Below the pieces are notes generated by a model. That model saw only the letters and a program-made list of their open reading frames with translations, did not search any database and was not told the DNA's origin. From the NCBI GenBank assembly GCA_013388755.1, contig JACAEQ010000012.1:22562-86561 (forward strand): a stretch of DNA of 64,000 nt, read 5' to 3'. This DNA is from Chloroflexota bacterium. GTDB taxonomy: Bacteria > Chloroflexota > Chloroflexia > Chloroflexales > Roseiflexaceae. The stretch's first letter is position 1, and each line of letters starts with the position of its first letter. Positions 53,035 through 60,236 of this stretch are shown here, one piece after another. The position numbers and the translations under genes are program-made.

Positions 53035-53043
53035 TGGTACAAT
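53035..53043 (+). promoter_or_regulatory. Possible extended -10 in the gap before apbC
   Basis: TGG-TACAAT. It is 430 bases from apbC with an R2 element in between, so its target is unclear. The stretch 52876-52920 (GCGGTCATTGCACAGAGCATCAGCGACG) is a decayed R1 fragment. Confidence 0.35.
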
Positions 53044-53100
53044 ACCATCCACCTGCATCATTGCATATTGGGCACCGGGTGTGACGAATGGTCCTATGTG

Positions 53101-53236
53101 CAATACCTTTCACATAAGGCGTTACGCACCGCACAGCCCCCCCGCCCAACCTCCCCCTGCTGGAGGAGGAGTCGGACTCCCTCCCCCAGCGGGGGAGGGC
53201 CGGGGTGGGGGTGACGGGCGTATTTGAAAAGTATTG
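53101..53236. mobile_element. R2 miniature element with a 10-bp target-site duplication
   Basis: 136 bp, no coding capacity. Ends CAATACCTTTCACATAAG and (inverted) CAATACTTTTCAAATACG form imperfect terminal repeats. The core is a hairpin, CCCTCCCCC...GGGGGAGGG, with AGGAGTCGGACTCCCT inside. GTCCTATGTG stands directly on both sides (53091-53100 and 53237-53246), a perfect 10-bp direct repeat. This is the mark of a transposition event, so the element is a MITE whose transposase lies elsewhere. Confidence 0.85.
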
Positions 53237-53392
53237 GTCCTATGTGCGCGTGCCAGGAGTAAACCTCCGGGAAGCTCTGCCTGAAGGACGTGTGTCCTGA
53301 GTGCGTATCCTGCGCGCCCGTGAATCGGTTGGCGCCGTGCCGTGCGTTTCCCGGAAGCACCGTTCCCTGGAACGTTTCGTCACATTCTTTTG

Positions 53393-53432
53393 CACTATTT
53401 CGATAGTGTTTAACTTCGAAATATGCTATACT
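53393..53432 (+). promoter_or_regulatory. Promoter of apbC with an inverted repeat in the -35 region
   Basis: Extended -10 TGC-TATACT (53424-53432). In the -35 region is CACTAT-TTCG-ATAGTG (53393-53408), and ACTTCGAAAT follows at 53413. The start site is about 30 bases before the gene. Confidence 0.6.
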
Positions 53433-53469
53433 ATAAGCACCTGATGACATGGCCGGGGAGTAATACGTG

Positions 53470-54573
53470 ATGGGACTCTTTTCACAGAAGAGCAGCGGGC
53501 CGAGTGAGGAACAGATCTTGCAGGCGCTGGCAACCGTGCAAGAACCTGAACTGGGCGGCGACCTGGTGTCGCGCAAGATGATCAAGAACCTGGTCGTTCA
53601 CGATGGCAATGTGCGCTTCGCCGTCGAACTGACGACTCCTGCGTGCCCGCTGAAAGATCAGATCCAGCATGCGTGCGAGGAAGCGATTGAGCATATCGCC
53701 GGCGTGCCGCGCGACCGGGTGACGATTGAATTTACCGCCCAGGTCCGCCCCCGCGGTGGCATCCCCGACAAGGCCGCCATTCCCGGCGTCAGCCATGTGA
53801 TTGCCGTCTCAGCCGGCAAGGGTGGGGTCGGCAAGTCAACCATTGCCGTCAATCTCGCCGTCGCCCTCGGTATGGACGGCGCGCGAGTCGGCCTGCTCGA
53901 CGCCGACGTCTACGGCCCGTCGGTGCCGTTGATGATGGGAGTGCGCGCCCGGCAGCCTGAGGCCGTCAGCGGGCCGGATGGCGAACCGCGCATGCTGCCA
54001 ATTGAGGCGTTCGGCATCAAAATGATCTCGATTGGCTTCCTGGTTGACGACCGGCAGCCGGTGATCTGGCGCGGGCCGATGGTGTCGCAGTTATTGCGCC
54101 AGTTCCTCTATCAGGTCCTGTGGGCACCGCTTGACTACCTGATCATTGATATGCCGCCTGGCACCGGCGATATTGCGCTGACGCTGGCGCAATCGTTGCA
54201 GAATGTCGGCCTCACCGGCGCGGTGACTGTGACGACACCACAGCAGGTGGCAACCGCCGATGTGCTCAAGAGCATGGAGATGTTCAAGAAGGTCAACGTG
54301 CCATTGCTGGGCATTATCGAGAACATGTCGTATTTCATCGCGCCCGATACCGGTAAACGCTATGACATTTTCGGATCGGGCGGCGCGGCGCGACTGGCCG
54401 GCCAGCTGGGTGTTCCGTTGCTCGGCCAGGTTCCAATCGGCGTCAGCGTGTGTGAAGGCGGCGACAGAGGGCTGCCGGCCGTGATGAGCGACACGCCCGA
54501 CGCATACGCCGACATCTTCCGCGAGATTGCGCGCAAGCTTGCCGCGCGCGTGAGTGTTATGGAATATGCGTAG
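53470..54573 (+). CDS. apbC: Mrp/ApbC/NBP35-type Fe-S cluster carrier ATPase
   Basis: 367 residues from ATG 53470 (GTG 53467 is also possible after GGGGAG). N-terminal MIP18/DUF59 domain (about 10-95: LQALATVQEPELGGDLVSRKMIKNL). The P-loop domain has VSAGKGGVGKSTIAVNLA, the deviant Walker A with two lysines, and DADVYGPS and DMPPGTGD. The CxxC that binds the cluster in many ApbC proteins is replaced by IAPDTGKR after ENMSYF, so cluster binding must use other residues or is lost. It is followed by moaA after eight bases. Confidence 0.92.
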   Translation: MGLFSQKSSGPSEEQILQALATVQEPELGGDLVSRKMIKNLVVHDGNVRFAVELTTPACPLKDQIQHACEEAIEHIAGVPRDRVTIEFTAQVRPRGGIPDKAAIPGVSHVIAVSAGKGGVGKSTIAVNLAVALGMDGARVGLLDADVYGPSVPLMMGVRARQPEAVSGPDGEPRMLPIEAFGIKMISIGFLVDDRQPVIWRGPMVSQLLRQFLYQVLWAPLDYLIIDMPPGTGDIALTLAQSLQNVGLTGAVTVTTPQQVATADVLKSMEMFKKVNVPLLGIIENMSYFIAPDTGKRYDIFGSGGAARLAGQLGVPLLGQVPIGVSVCEGGDRGLPAVMSDTPDAYADIFREIARKLAARVSVMEYA

Positions 54574-54581
54574 AGAGGGCT

Positions 54582-55652
54582 ATGCAGTACGATGATGTAC
54601 GCCGAATGACGATCCCGCTGTATACCGCCGATCAGGCGCGTCAGGCGCTGCCTGCGTACCCGACGGACGCTCCGGCGCTTGATTCATACGGCCGGCGCAT
54701 CAATTATCTGCGTATTTCGCTCACCGACCGCTGTAATATGCGTTGCGTCTATTGCATGCCGGAGATTGGTATGCAATTTATGCCACGCCCTGAGTTGCTC
54801 ACGACTGAGGAGTTATTGCTCATCGTCCGGGCGGCGGCACGGGCCGGCTTCCAGAAGATCCGCCTCACCGGCGGCGAGCCGACGTTGCGCCCCGATATTG
54901 TCGCCATTGTGCAGGCCATCAAGCAAACGCCCGGCATCACGCATATTGCAATGACGACCAATGCGCTGCGCCTGGAGAGGCTGGCGCAGCCGTTGAAGAC
55001 TGCCGGTCTTGACCGGGTCAATATTAGTATTGATACGCTGAACCCCGAGAAGTTCCGCCGGATGACGCGCGGGGGCGCCTTCGAACGGGTATGGGCCGGC
55101 ATCGAGGCGGCAGATTGCGCCGGGCTGCGGCCAATCAAGCTGAACTCGGTGATTGTACGCGGCATGAATGATGATGAAGCGCCGCAGCTTGCCGCACTGA
55201 CCTTGCGTTATCCGTGGGAAATGCGCTTTATCGAGGTGATGCCGCTCGCCGGCGTCGCTGATATCGCGCACGATGGCGTCGTCACCAGCGCCGAGTTGAT
55301 CGCCCGCCTCGAAGCCGTCTATGGCCCGCTCGAGGATCTTGGCCTGGCACCGGCCGACTCGGCGCGCCGGTATCGTATCCCCGGCGCGCCCGGCACCCTT
55401 GGATTCATCAGCTCGGTCAGTGAGCCATTCTGCGCAACCTGCAACCGGATGCGCCTGACATCCGATGGCCGGTTGCACCTGTGCCTGCTGCGTGATAACG
55501 AAGTTGACCTGCGCACGGCCATCCGCGCAGGCGCCACCATCGACGAGGTTGAACAGATCATCCGGCACGCGGTGATGATCAAGCCATGGGGCCACGGCTT
55601 GCCCGATGGAGTGCTGCCCACCCTGCGCGGCATGTCCGAACTGGGCGGGTAA
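54582..55652 (+). CDS. moaA: GTP 3',8-cyclase MoaA (molybdenum cofactor synthesis)
   Basis: 356 residues. Radical-SAM Cys51, Cys55, Cys58 in DRCNMRCVYCM; RLTGGEPTLRPDI; the second [4Fe-4S] ligands in FCATCNRMRLT...LHLCLL. The functionally needed C-terminal Gly-Gly pair is present (SELGG). Requires Fe-S clusters and GTP. It is eight bases after apbC and very likely co-transcribed, which ties the ApbC carrier to maturation of MoaA. No other moa or mog gene is in the window. Confidence 0.95.
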   Translation: MQYDDVRRMTIPLYTADQARQALPAYPTDAPALDSYGRRINYLRISLTDRCNMRCVYCMPEIGMQFMPRPELLTTEELLLIVRAAARAGFQKIRLTGGEPTLRPDIVAIVQAIKQTPGITHIAMTTNALRLERLAQPLKTAGLDRVNISIDTLNPEKFRRMTRGGAFERVWAGIEAADCAGLRPIKLNSVIVRGMNDDEAPQLAALTLRYPWEMRFIEVMPLAGVADIAHDGVVTSAELIARLEAVYGPLEDLGLAPADSARRYRIPGAPGTLGFISSVSEPFCATCNRMRLTSDGRLHLCLLRDNEVDLRTAIRAGATIDEVEQIIRHAVMIKPWGHGLPDGVLPTLRGMSELGG

Positions 55653-55666
55653 TACTCAATTATATA

Positions 55667-55695
55667 TTGTCTTTCTTTCGTAACTCTGGTATACT
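55667..55695 (+). promoter_or_regulatory. Promoter of the A-type carrier gene
   Basis: TTGTCT, a 17-bp spacer, TATACT with TGG before it. It starts 14 bases after moaA, giving a leader of about 110 bases. Confidence 0.75.
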
Positions 55696-55812
55696 GCGAG
55701 CTATTCCTTCTCTTTCCGATTCTGATCTCCTCGTCCACGCGTGTGATCGCACGGACGGCGATTGAGCGGTTTGATACTGGTTCCGTATTGGCGCACAGGA
55801 GGCACACACATC

Positions 55813-56265
55813 ATGGCAATCATTGAGCAGGACGTGATCAATCTGCATCAGAACGACGATTATCCGCCAGTGCTCGACATTACCGAAGGCGCGTCCCTCC
55901 GTTTGCAGGGGATGATGAAAGAGCGCAACCTTGAGGGGTATGCGTTGCGTGTCTTTGTATCTGGCGGCGGCTGTTCCGGCCTGCAGTACGGCATGACCTT
56001 CGACAATGAGGAGCGCATGGGCGACACGATCTGGAACGCCTATGGCCTGCAGGTGATGGTTGACCCGATCAGCGCGCGCTATCTTACCGGCGCGACGATC
56101 TCGTATCAGCAGGATAACATGCTGGCCGGCGCATTCAAGATTGATAACCCGAACGCGGTGTCGAGCTGCGGTTGCGGCCACTCGTTCCGCTCAAAGGAAC
56201 AACAGGGCGCCGACGAAGGATACGATGATTACAACAGTGGCGGCGGTTGTGGCTGTAGCCACTAG
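55813..56265 (+). CDS. A-type Fe-S carrier (ErpA/IscA/HesB family) with a Cys-rich tail
   Basis: 150 residues. The HesB domain (about 18-125) keeps the three ligand cysteines: Cys in SGGGCSGLQYGM and the pair in SSCGCGHSF. The first 17 residues are an acidic extension, and the last 25 (from GADEGYDDYNSGG) end with GCGCSH, an extra Cys-rich tail not found in ErpA or IscA. ATG 55813 is chosen for AGGAGG ten bases upstream. It probably supplies clusters to dehydratases, MoaA-like enzymes or the heme-pathway partners; exact clients unknown. Confidence 0.92.
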   Translation: MAIIEQDVINLHQNDDYPPVLDITEGASLRLQGMMKERNLEGYALRVFVSGGGCSGLQYGMTFDNEERMGDTIWNAYGLQVMVDPISARYLTGATISYQQDNMLAGAFKIDNPNAVSSCGCGHSFRSKEQQGADEGYDDYNSGGGCGCSH

Positions 56266-56304
56266 GTTGGTACGCTGACCATTAGTTGCCCTGGAATGAC
56301 CCGT

Positions 56305-56337
56305 AGAAGTTCGACTTCGTGAAGAAGTCGAACTTCT
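56305..56337 (+). terminator. Hairpin after the A-type carrier gene
   Basis: AGAAGTTCGACTTC-GTGAA-GAAGTCGAACTTCT, a 14-bp perfect stem, 40 bases past the stop. No T run. Confidence 0.65.
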
Positions 56338-56430
56338 GCTGTGTATGAGTCGTTGTGCGGTCGTCTGGCGGATAACTCGCGTAACATCCATCGCAGAACC
56401 TGCACCACCGCGTCATTGTGTAGATGATAC

Positions 56431-56829
56431 ATGGATCACCACCTCGAAGGCATTCGCCTGTTTAACAACGGCGAGTTCTGGCACGCCCACGAGCAGTGGG
56501 AGATCTGCTGGCTTGCGGCGGCACAGCCGGAGGCGACGTTCTACAAAGGGATCATCCAGGCAGCAGCGGCCCTGGAGCAATGGCGGCGCGGTAATCTGCG
56601 CGGTTTGCGGCTCAATTATGCCAAAAGTCGGCCAAAGCTCGTGGCTGTCGGTCCATCTATGCGCGGCCTCGATGTTACGGCACTGATCAAAGCGATGGAC
56701 CGGTTTGTGGTGCAGGGTGGGCCACCCGCGCCATTACCGCAGATCATGCTCGATCCGCCGGCATTGGCGCGGTTTGAGTCGTATACACGATCATACGCCG
56801 TGCTCCGTATGGTCCATGCATCGGACTAA
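56431..56829 (+). CDS. DUF309 family protein
   Basis: 132 residues. The family core is exact: GIRLFNNGEFWHAHEQWEICWLAA, then FYKGIIQAAAALEQWRRGNLRGLRLNY. The conserved Glu, His-x-x-x-Glu and Lys-Gly line a pocket suggestive of metal or small-molecule binding, but the function is unknown. No clear Shine-Dalgarno. Its TAA is the first base contact of an R1 repeat, as for the Usp gene. Confidence 0.88.
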   Translation: MDHHLEGIRLFNNGEFWHAHEQWEICWLAAAQPEATFYKGIIQAAAALEQWRRGNLRGLRLNYAKSRPKLVAVGPSMRGLDVTALIKAMDRFVVQGGPPAPLPQIMLDPPALARFESYTRSYAVLRMVHASD

Positions 56830-57145
56830 GTGCCTATTCGCAAGACGTTACGCCTCCCGTCATTGCCACGACGTACGCGGTGGCGTACCAGCAGGGTGGC
56901 CTGGAGGATGGCACACCCTCCAGTGTCACGCATCCGGCGGCGGGAAGGCAGTCGTAAAGCGGTAAAGAACGCCGTCCCGCCAGCGGGCGGGCATTGGCAT
57001 TCACCCGACTGGCCGATTGCGCGCGTGACCACGTAAGTCCTGTCATTTCGCGGAGCGTTAGCGACAGCCGGCAGTGAGTGCAGGGTGGCTGAAGCAATCT
57101 CGGCATTTGATAAAGAGATTGCTTCGCTTCGCGCGCAATGACATC
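56829..57145. repeat. R1 repeat interrupted by a family C repeat
   Basis: R1 left end AGTGCCTATTCG starts on the last base of the DUF309 stop codon. Family C (56868-57037) follows, then R1 sequence resumes at CTGTCATTTCGCGGAGCG and runs to GATTGCTTCGCTTCGCGCGCAATGACA near 57145. The R1 right terminus is lost. So C appears nested in R1. Confidence 0.7.
56868..57037 (+). repeat. Family C dispersed repeat
   Basis: About 170 bp, matching the inverse copy at 45950-46125 with a few substitutions and one or two length changes. No open frame is kept in both copies without stops, so it does not look like a gene. Confidence 0.7.
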
Positions 57146-57159
57146 CAACCATACCGTGT

Positions 57160-57990
57160 ATGTACGATGAGATACTTCCGTTCCTGCGCTGCCCTGCCTG
57201 CGCCAGCACGCTTGATCTCCACGCAGCGCGCCGGGACGCGTCCGGTGAGATTCTTGCCGGTGTTCTGCGCTGCGGCTGCGGCGCCCACTACCCGCTGCGC
57301 GACGGTATTGCCGATTTTCTCGGCCCACCGCGCCCATTAACCATTGCCCAGCGAACCAATGAACTGGCGGTGACGGCATGGGCCTATGAACGCATATGGC
57401 GCCCATTTGCGCTAACACTCTTGAGTGGTGAGTCATTGCCGTACCGGCGCGAATTGCCGCTGATCGCCTCCTGGGCCGGCGCCGAGCGTGGTGGCCTGTT
57501 TGTGGATGTGGCATGTTCCAATGGATTGTATGCGCGCGCACTCACCAGAGCCATGCGCGGCGCGCCCGGCCACGTCCTCGCCGTGGATCACGCATTGCCA
57601 ATGTTGCGTGAAGCGCGCCGCCGCGCGCTCGTCGCCGGGTTGCGCATCAGCTATGTGCGCGCGGAAGCCCGGGTGCTGCCGGTTGCAGCCGGTGTGGCGG
57701 CAGGCGTAACCATTGGCGGATCGCTGAACGAAATCGGCGATCTGGCCAGGTGCCTGCAAGCGGTGCGCCGGGTGCTTGCCACCAATGGGCGATTCGTCGC
57801 GATGACCCTTCTGGCTGCCACGGGGGCTGCCGGCCAGGTGGTGCAGCGCGCTCTGGCCAGCGGCGGAATCGTCTTCTGGTCGCGCGATGAGCTGCTGGCG
57901 CACTTTCGTGCCGCCGGGTTGCACCCGCAGCGTGATGAGTGTCACGGCATCGTCCTTTTCTCGCTGTGCGTTCCCTCCAGGGAGCAGTAA
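57160..57990 (+). CDS. SAM-dependent methyltransferase with a Trm112-like N-terminal zinc motif
   Basis: 276 residues. Residues 1-55 form a Trm112-like module with CPAC and CGCG (FLRCPACASTLDLH, LRCGCGAHYPLRDGIADFL). A class I methyltransferase follows: motif I GLFVDVACSNGLYARAL, motif II LAVDHALPMLREARRRA, VRAEARVLPVAAG and GGSLNEIGDLARCL. Similar proteins include UbiE/RlmA-type enzymes; the substrate is unknown. The gene starts 15 bases after R1 debris with no visible ribosome site. It overlaps the next gene by one base. Confidence 0.85.
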   Translation: MYDEILPFLRCPACASTLDLHAARRDASGEILAGVLRCGCGAHYPLRDGIADFLGPPRPLTIAQRTNELAVTAWAYERIWRPFALTLLSGESLPYRRELPLIASWAGAERGGLFVDVACSNGLYARALTRAMRGAPGHVLAVDHALPMLREARRRALVAGLRISYVRAEARVLPVAAGVAAGVTIGGSLNEIGDLARCLQAVRRVLATNGRFVAMTLLAATGAAGQVVQRALASGGIVFWSRDELLAHFRAAGLHPQRDECHGIVLFSLCVPSREQ

Positions 57991-58868
57991 TGGCCAGAGC
58001 CGTGCTGGTGTTCATCGGGGCCGATGATGGCCTGACACTGCTGACCGATCCCGGCGACACCGGGCGCTGGCGGCGTGCCGATCTCAGCCTGCCCGGCGCA
58101 CCGGTGACAGGTCTCTGGGTCAACCGGGCCAATCCACTCGTGGTGCTGGCGATCGCCGCCGGATCGCTGTACCGGAGTACGGACGGCGGCCAGAACTGGC
58201 GCGTCGAGATGCATGGCGCCGGCCTCAGCGGCCCGTATGGCAGCAGAGCGCACCCGCCGCATGTGTATGTGACGGCAGGCGACACGTTGTTGCACAGCGC
58301 CGATAGCGGCACGACCTGGACCAGCATACGACTGCCCGCCCCATGTACGGCGCTGGCCGCCGGAGGCGACGGTCGCCTGCACGTAGCGCCCGGCACGCAG
58401 GCGCTGACCAGTCGCGATGGTGGAGCAACATGGGAACCGGCAGGGATGGCCCTGCCCGCTGCCATCAGTGTGCTGGCAACCATACCAGGCCCTACAGAGA
58501 CGCTATGTGCGCTTGCCGGCGGTGTTGTGTATTGCGCCGAGCATGGCACCTGGCGCACGCCAGCAGGCACGCCGGGCAATGCAACGCAACTGGCGGTTCT
58601 GCCAGGATCCCCACCCACGCTTTTGATAGCGCTGGCAAGCGGCGGAATGATGCGCGGCACACAGCTCGAGTGGGAACACCCCGCCGCATCCTTGCCCTGG
58701 AGCGACGTCACGACCGTCATTGCGCCTTCCGGGTACCACATGGATTGTGTGTTCGCCGGCTCAGAGACGGGCGCCGTCGCGCTGAGCGTCAACCGCGGGC
58801 GCTCGTGGAACGTGGTGTACCGCGGCATGGCTGCGACCCGTAGCATTGCATCGGCGCGCCTTGCCTGA
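57990..58868 (+). CDS. Cytosolic Asp-box (BNR) beta-propeller protein
   Basis: 292 residues, no signal peptide. Asp-box motifs (S-x-D-x-G-x-T-W form) repeat at about 60-67 (STDGGQNW), 104-111 (SADSGTTW) and 140-147 (SRDGGATW), with a weak one near 270 (SVNRGRSW). This is the Ycf48/Hcf136 or sialidase-like propeller pattern; there are no catalytic sialidase residues, and a scaffold role is more likely. ATG 57990 uses the A of the upstream TAA (TAATG), so it is translationally coupled to the methyltransferase. Confidence 0.82.
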   Translation: MARAVLVFIGADDGLTLLTDPGDTGRWRRADLSLPGAPVTGLWVNRANPLVVLAIAAGSLYRSTDGGQNWRVEMHGAGLSGPYGSRAHPPHVYVTAGDTLLHSADSGTTWTSIRLPAPCTALAAGGDGRLHVAPGTQALTSRDGGATWEPAGMALPAAISVLATIPGPTETLCALAGGVVYCAEHGTWRTPAGTPGNATQLAVLPGSPPTLLIALASGGMMRGTQLEWEHPAASLPWSDVTTVIAPSGYHMDCVFAGSETGAVALSVNRGRSWNVVYRGMAATRSIASARLA

Positions 58869-58894
58869 CACCCACACCAAAATTGTGCAATGCT

Positions 58895-58923
58895 TTGACA
58901 AGGGGTGTGCGTTGTGCTACTCT
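58895..58923 (+). promoter_or_regulatory. Promoter of the CarH-like regulator
   Basis: TTGACA, a 17-bp spacer, TACTCT with TGC before it. Short GTGC direct repeats lie around the -35 and spacer (TTGTGC at 58883, GTGTGC at 58905, TTGTGC at 58912). These could be sites for its own product, since CarH proteins bind direct repeats over the -35. Confidence 0.75.
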
Positions 58924-58977
58924 ACACAAGAGTTCATATAACATTGCATCCTGGGTAAAGCGAGGCACAGACGGATC

Positions 58978-59910
58978 ATGGCGCACCCTCCGTTACTGGG
59001 GCAACTTTCGACATCGCCCGTGTTCAATACCAAAGCTGTTGCGCGCGAAACGGGCGTTCCTCCTGACACCTTTCGCGCCTGGGAGCGCAGGTATGGCATT
59101 CCGTGCCCGCAACGTACGGCAGGCGGGCATCGCCTCTATTCCGAGCGTGACATCGCCATCATACGCTGGTTGCGCGATCGTACCGCTGAAGGCATGAATA
59201 TCAGCCATGCAATCATGCTGCTCACCAGTGTGACGGAGGAGCCGTCACTGCAGATTGAGCGCGGTGGAACGCGTGCCATCGAGCGCATGGTTGATGAACT
59301 GGTGGCGGCGTTGACGACCTTCGACGCTCAACACGCTGAACGCCTGGTGAGTGAAGCGTTCGCATTGTACCCCTTCGAACACGTTCTGCTCGATCTGATT
59401 CAACCAGTGATGGTTGAAGTGGGCGAGCGCTGGCATCGTGGCGAGATCAATGTCGCCGCGGAGCACTTCACGACCGAGTTCGTCCGGCGCAAACTGGCCG
59501 GCCTGCTGAACGTCTTTGAGAACAATGCCCAGCGGGAAACGATCGTCGTTGGGTGCGCGCCGCAGGAACTGCATGATCTTGGCGTCATGTTCGCGAGCCT
59601 GTTCCTCGTACGCCGCGGCTGGCACGTCGTCTATCTGGGGCCACAGGTGCCGCTCGCCGATATGCTCGAGACGGTCCAGAAAGTCAGGCCGCAACTGGTG
59701 TGTCTCTCAGCCTCGACGCTCGAAACCGCGATGAACCTGCTTGAAGTGGCACGCGCGATGCAGAAAGAGTTCCCTACGGTACGCTTCGGTTATGGCGGCC
59801 GGATTTTCAACGTCAACCCCGAGTTGTGCGCCGCCATTCCCGGAACCTTCCTCGGCCATGATGCGCGTGAACTCATTGAGACGGTGAGTTCCATCATGGC
59901 ACGCAATTGA
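58978..59910 (+). CDS. CarH/LitR-type B12-dependent MerR regulator
   Basis: 310 residues. N-terminal MerR HTH (FNTKAVARETGVPPDTFRAWERRYGIP, then AGGHRLYSERDI). A helical bundle follows with the CarH hallmark W-x9-EH: Trp152, then Glu162-His163 in RWHRGEINVAAEHFTTEF. The Rossmann cobalamin domain has E-x-H-x-x-G (Glu197, His199, Gly202), in which the His would coordinate cobalt, then FLVRRGWHVVYLGPQVPL. Such proteins hold adenosylcobalamin, bind DNA in the dark and release it in light, de-repressing carotenoid genes. The next gene is crtB, as expected. Confidence 0.92.
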   Translation: MAHPPLLGQLSTSPVFNTKAVARETGVPPDTFRAWERRYGIPCPQRTAGGHRLYSERDIAIIRWLRDRTAEGMNISHAIMLLTSVTEEPSLQIERGGTRAIERMVDELVAALTTFDAQHAERLVSEAFALYPFEHVLLDLIQPVMVEVGERWHRGEINVAAEHFTTEFVRRKLAGLLNVFENNAQRETIVVGCAPQELHDLGVMFASLFLVRRGWHVVYLGPQVPLADMLETVQKVRPQLVCLSASTLETAMNLLEVARAMQKEFPTVRFGYGGRIFNVNPELCAAIPGTFLGHDARELIETVSSIMARN

Positions 59911-60044
59911 CATCCATGCTGGCACAGCAGACGTAAGAACGATCGGGTGTAGCGAAGACGTACGATAGCGCCGGTTGTGCCTGGAGAGCCTGTGCGCAAG
60001 CATCCGTGAACCGGTGCGCAATCGCTGCAGGGGCGTTCGCAAGT

Positions 60045-60061
60045 GGCGCTATAATAGCGCC
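60045..60061 (+). promoter_or_regulatory. crtB promoter with -10 inside a palindrome
   Basis: GGCGCTA-TAA-TAGCGCC; the perfect TATAAT (60050-60055) forms its centre. No -35 is visible. A second, 16-bp perfect palindrome ACGGAACC-GGTTCCGT lies in the leader (60115-60130), and a GCCCGGC...GCCGGGC pair further on (about 60166-60207). The rest of the gap 59911-60236 has no gene. Confidence 0.65.
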
Positions 60062-60236
60062 AGCAACAAGCTATCGCAACGATCAACTTCCACGACGCCC
60101 TGACCGCGATATTGACGGAACCGGTTCCGTGCGATCGCCGTACCCGACAAACTGCGCATCCCTTGATGGCCCGGCAGGCTGTGATGAGCTGGAGACGGGG
60201 CCGGGCGACGCAATCACGAGTGAGAGAGGAGCACCG

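Noticed and set aside
60062..60236. Cobalamin riboswitch in the crtB leader
   Set aside because: No B12-box-like core (GCCACTG type) is visible; B12 control here is better explained by the CarH-like protein.
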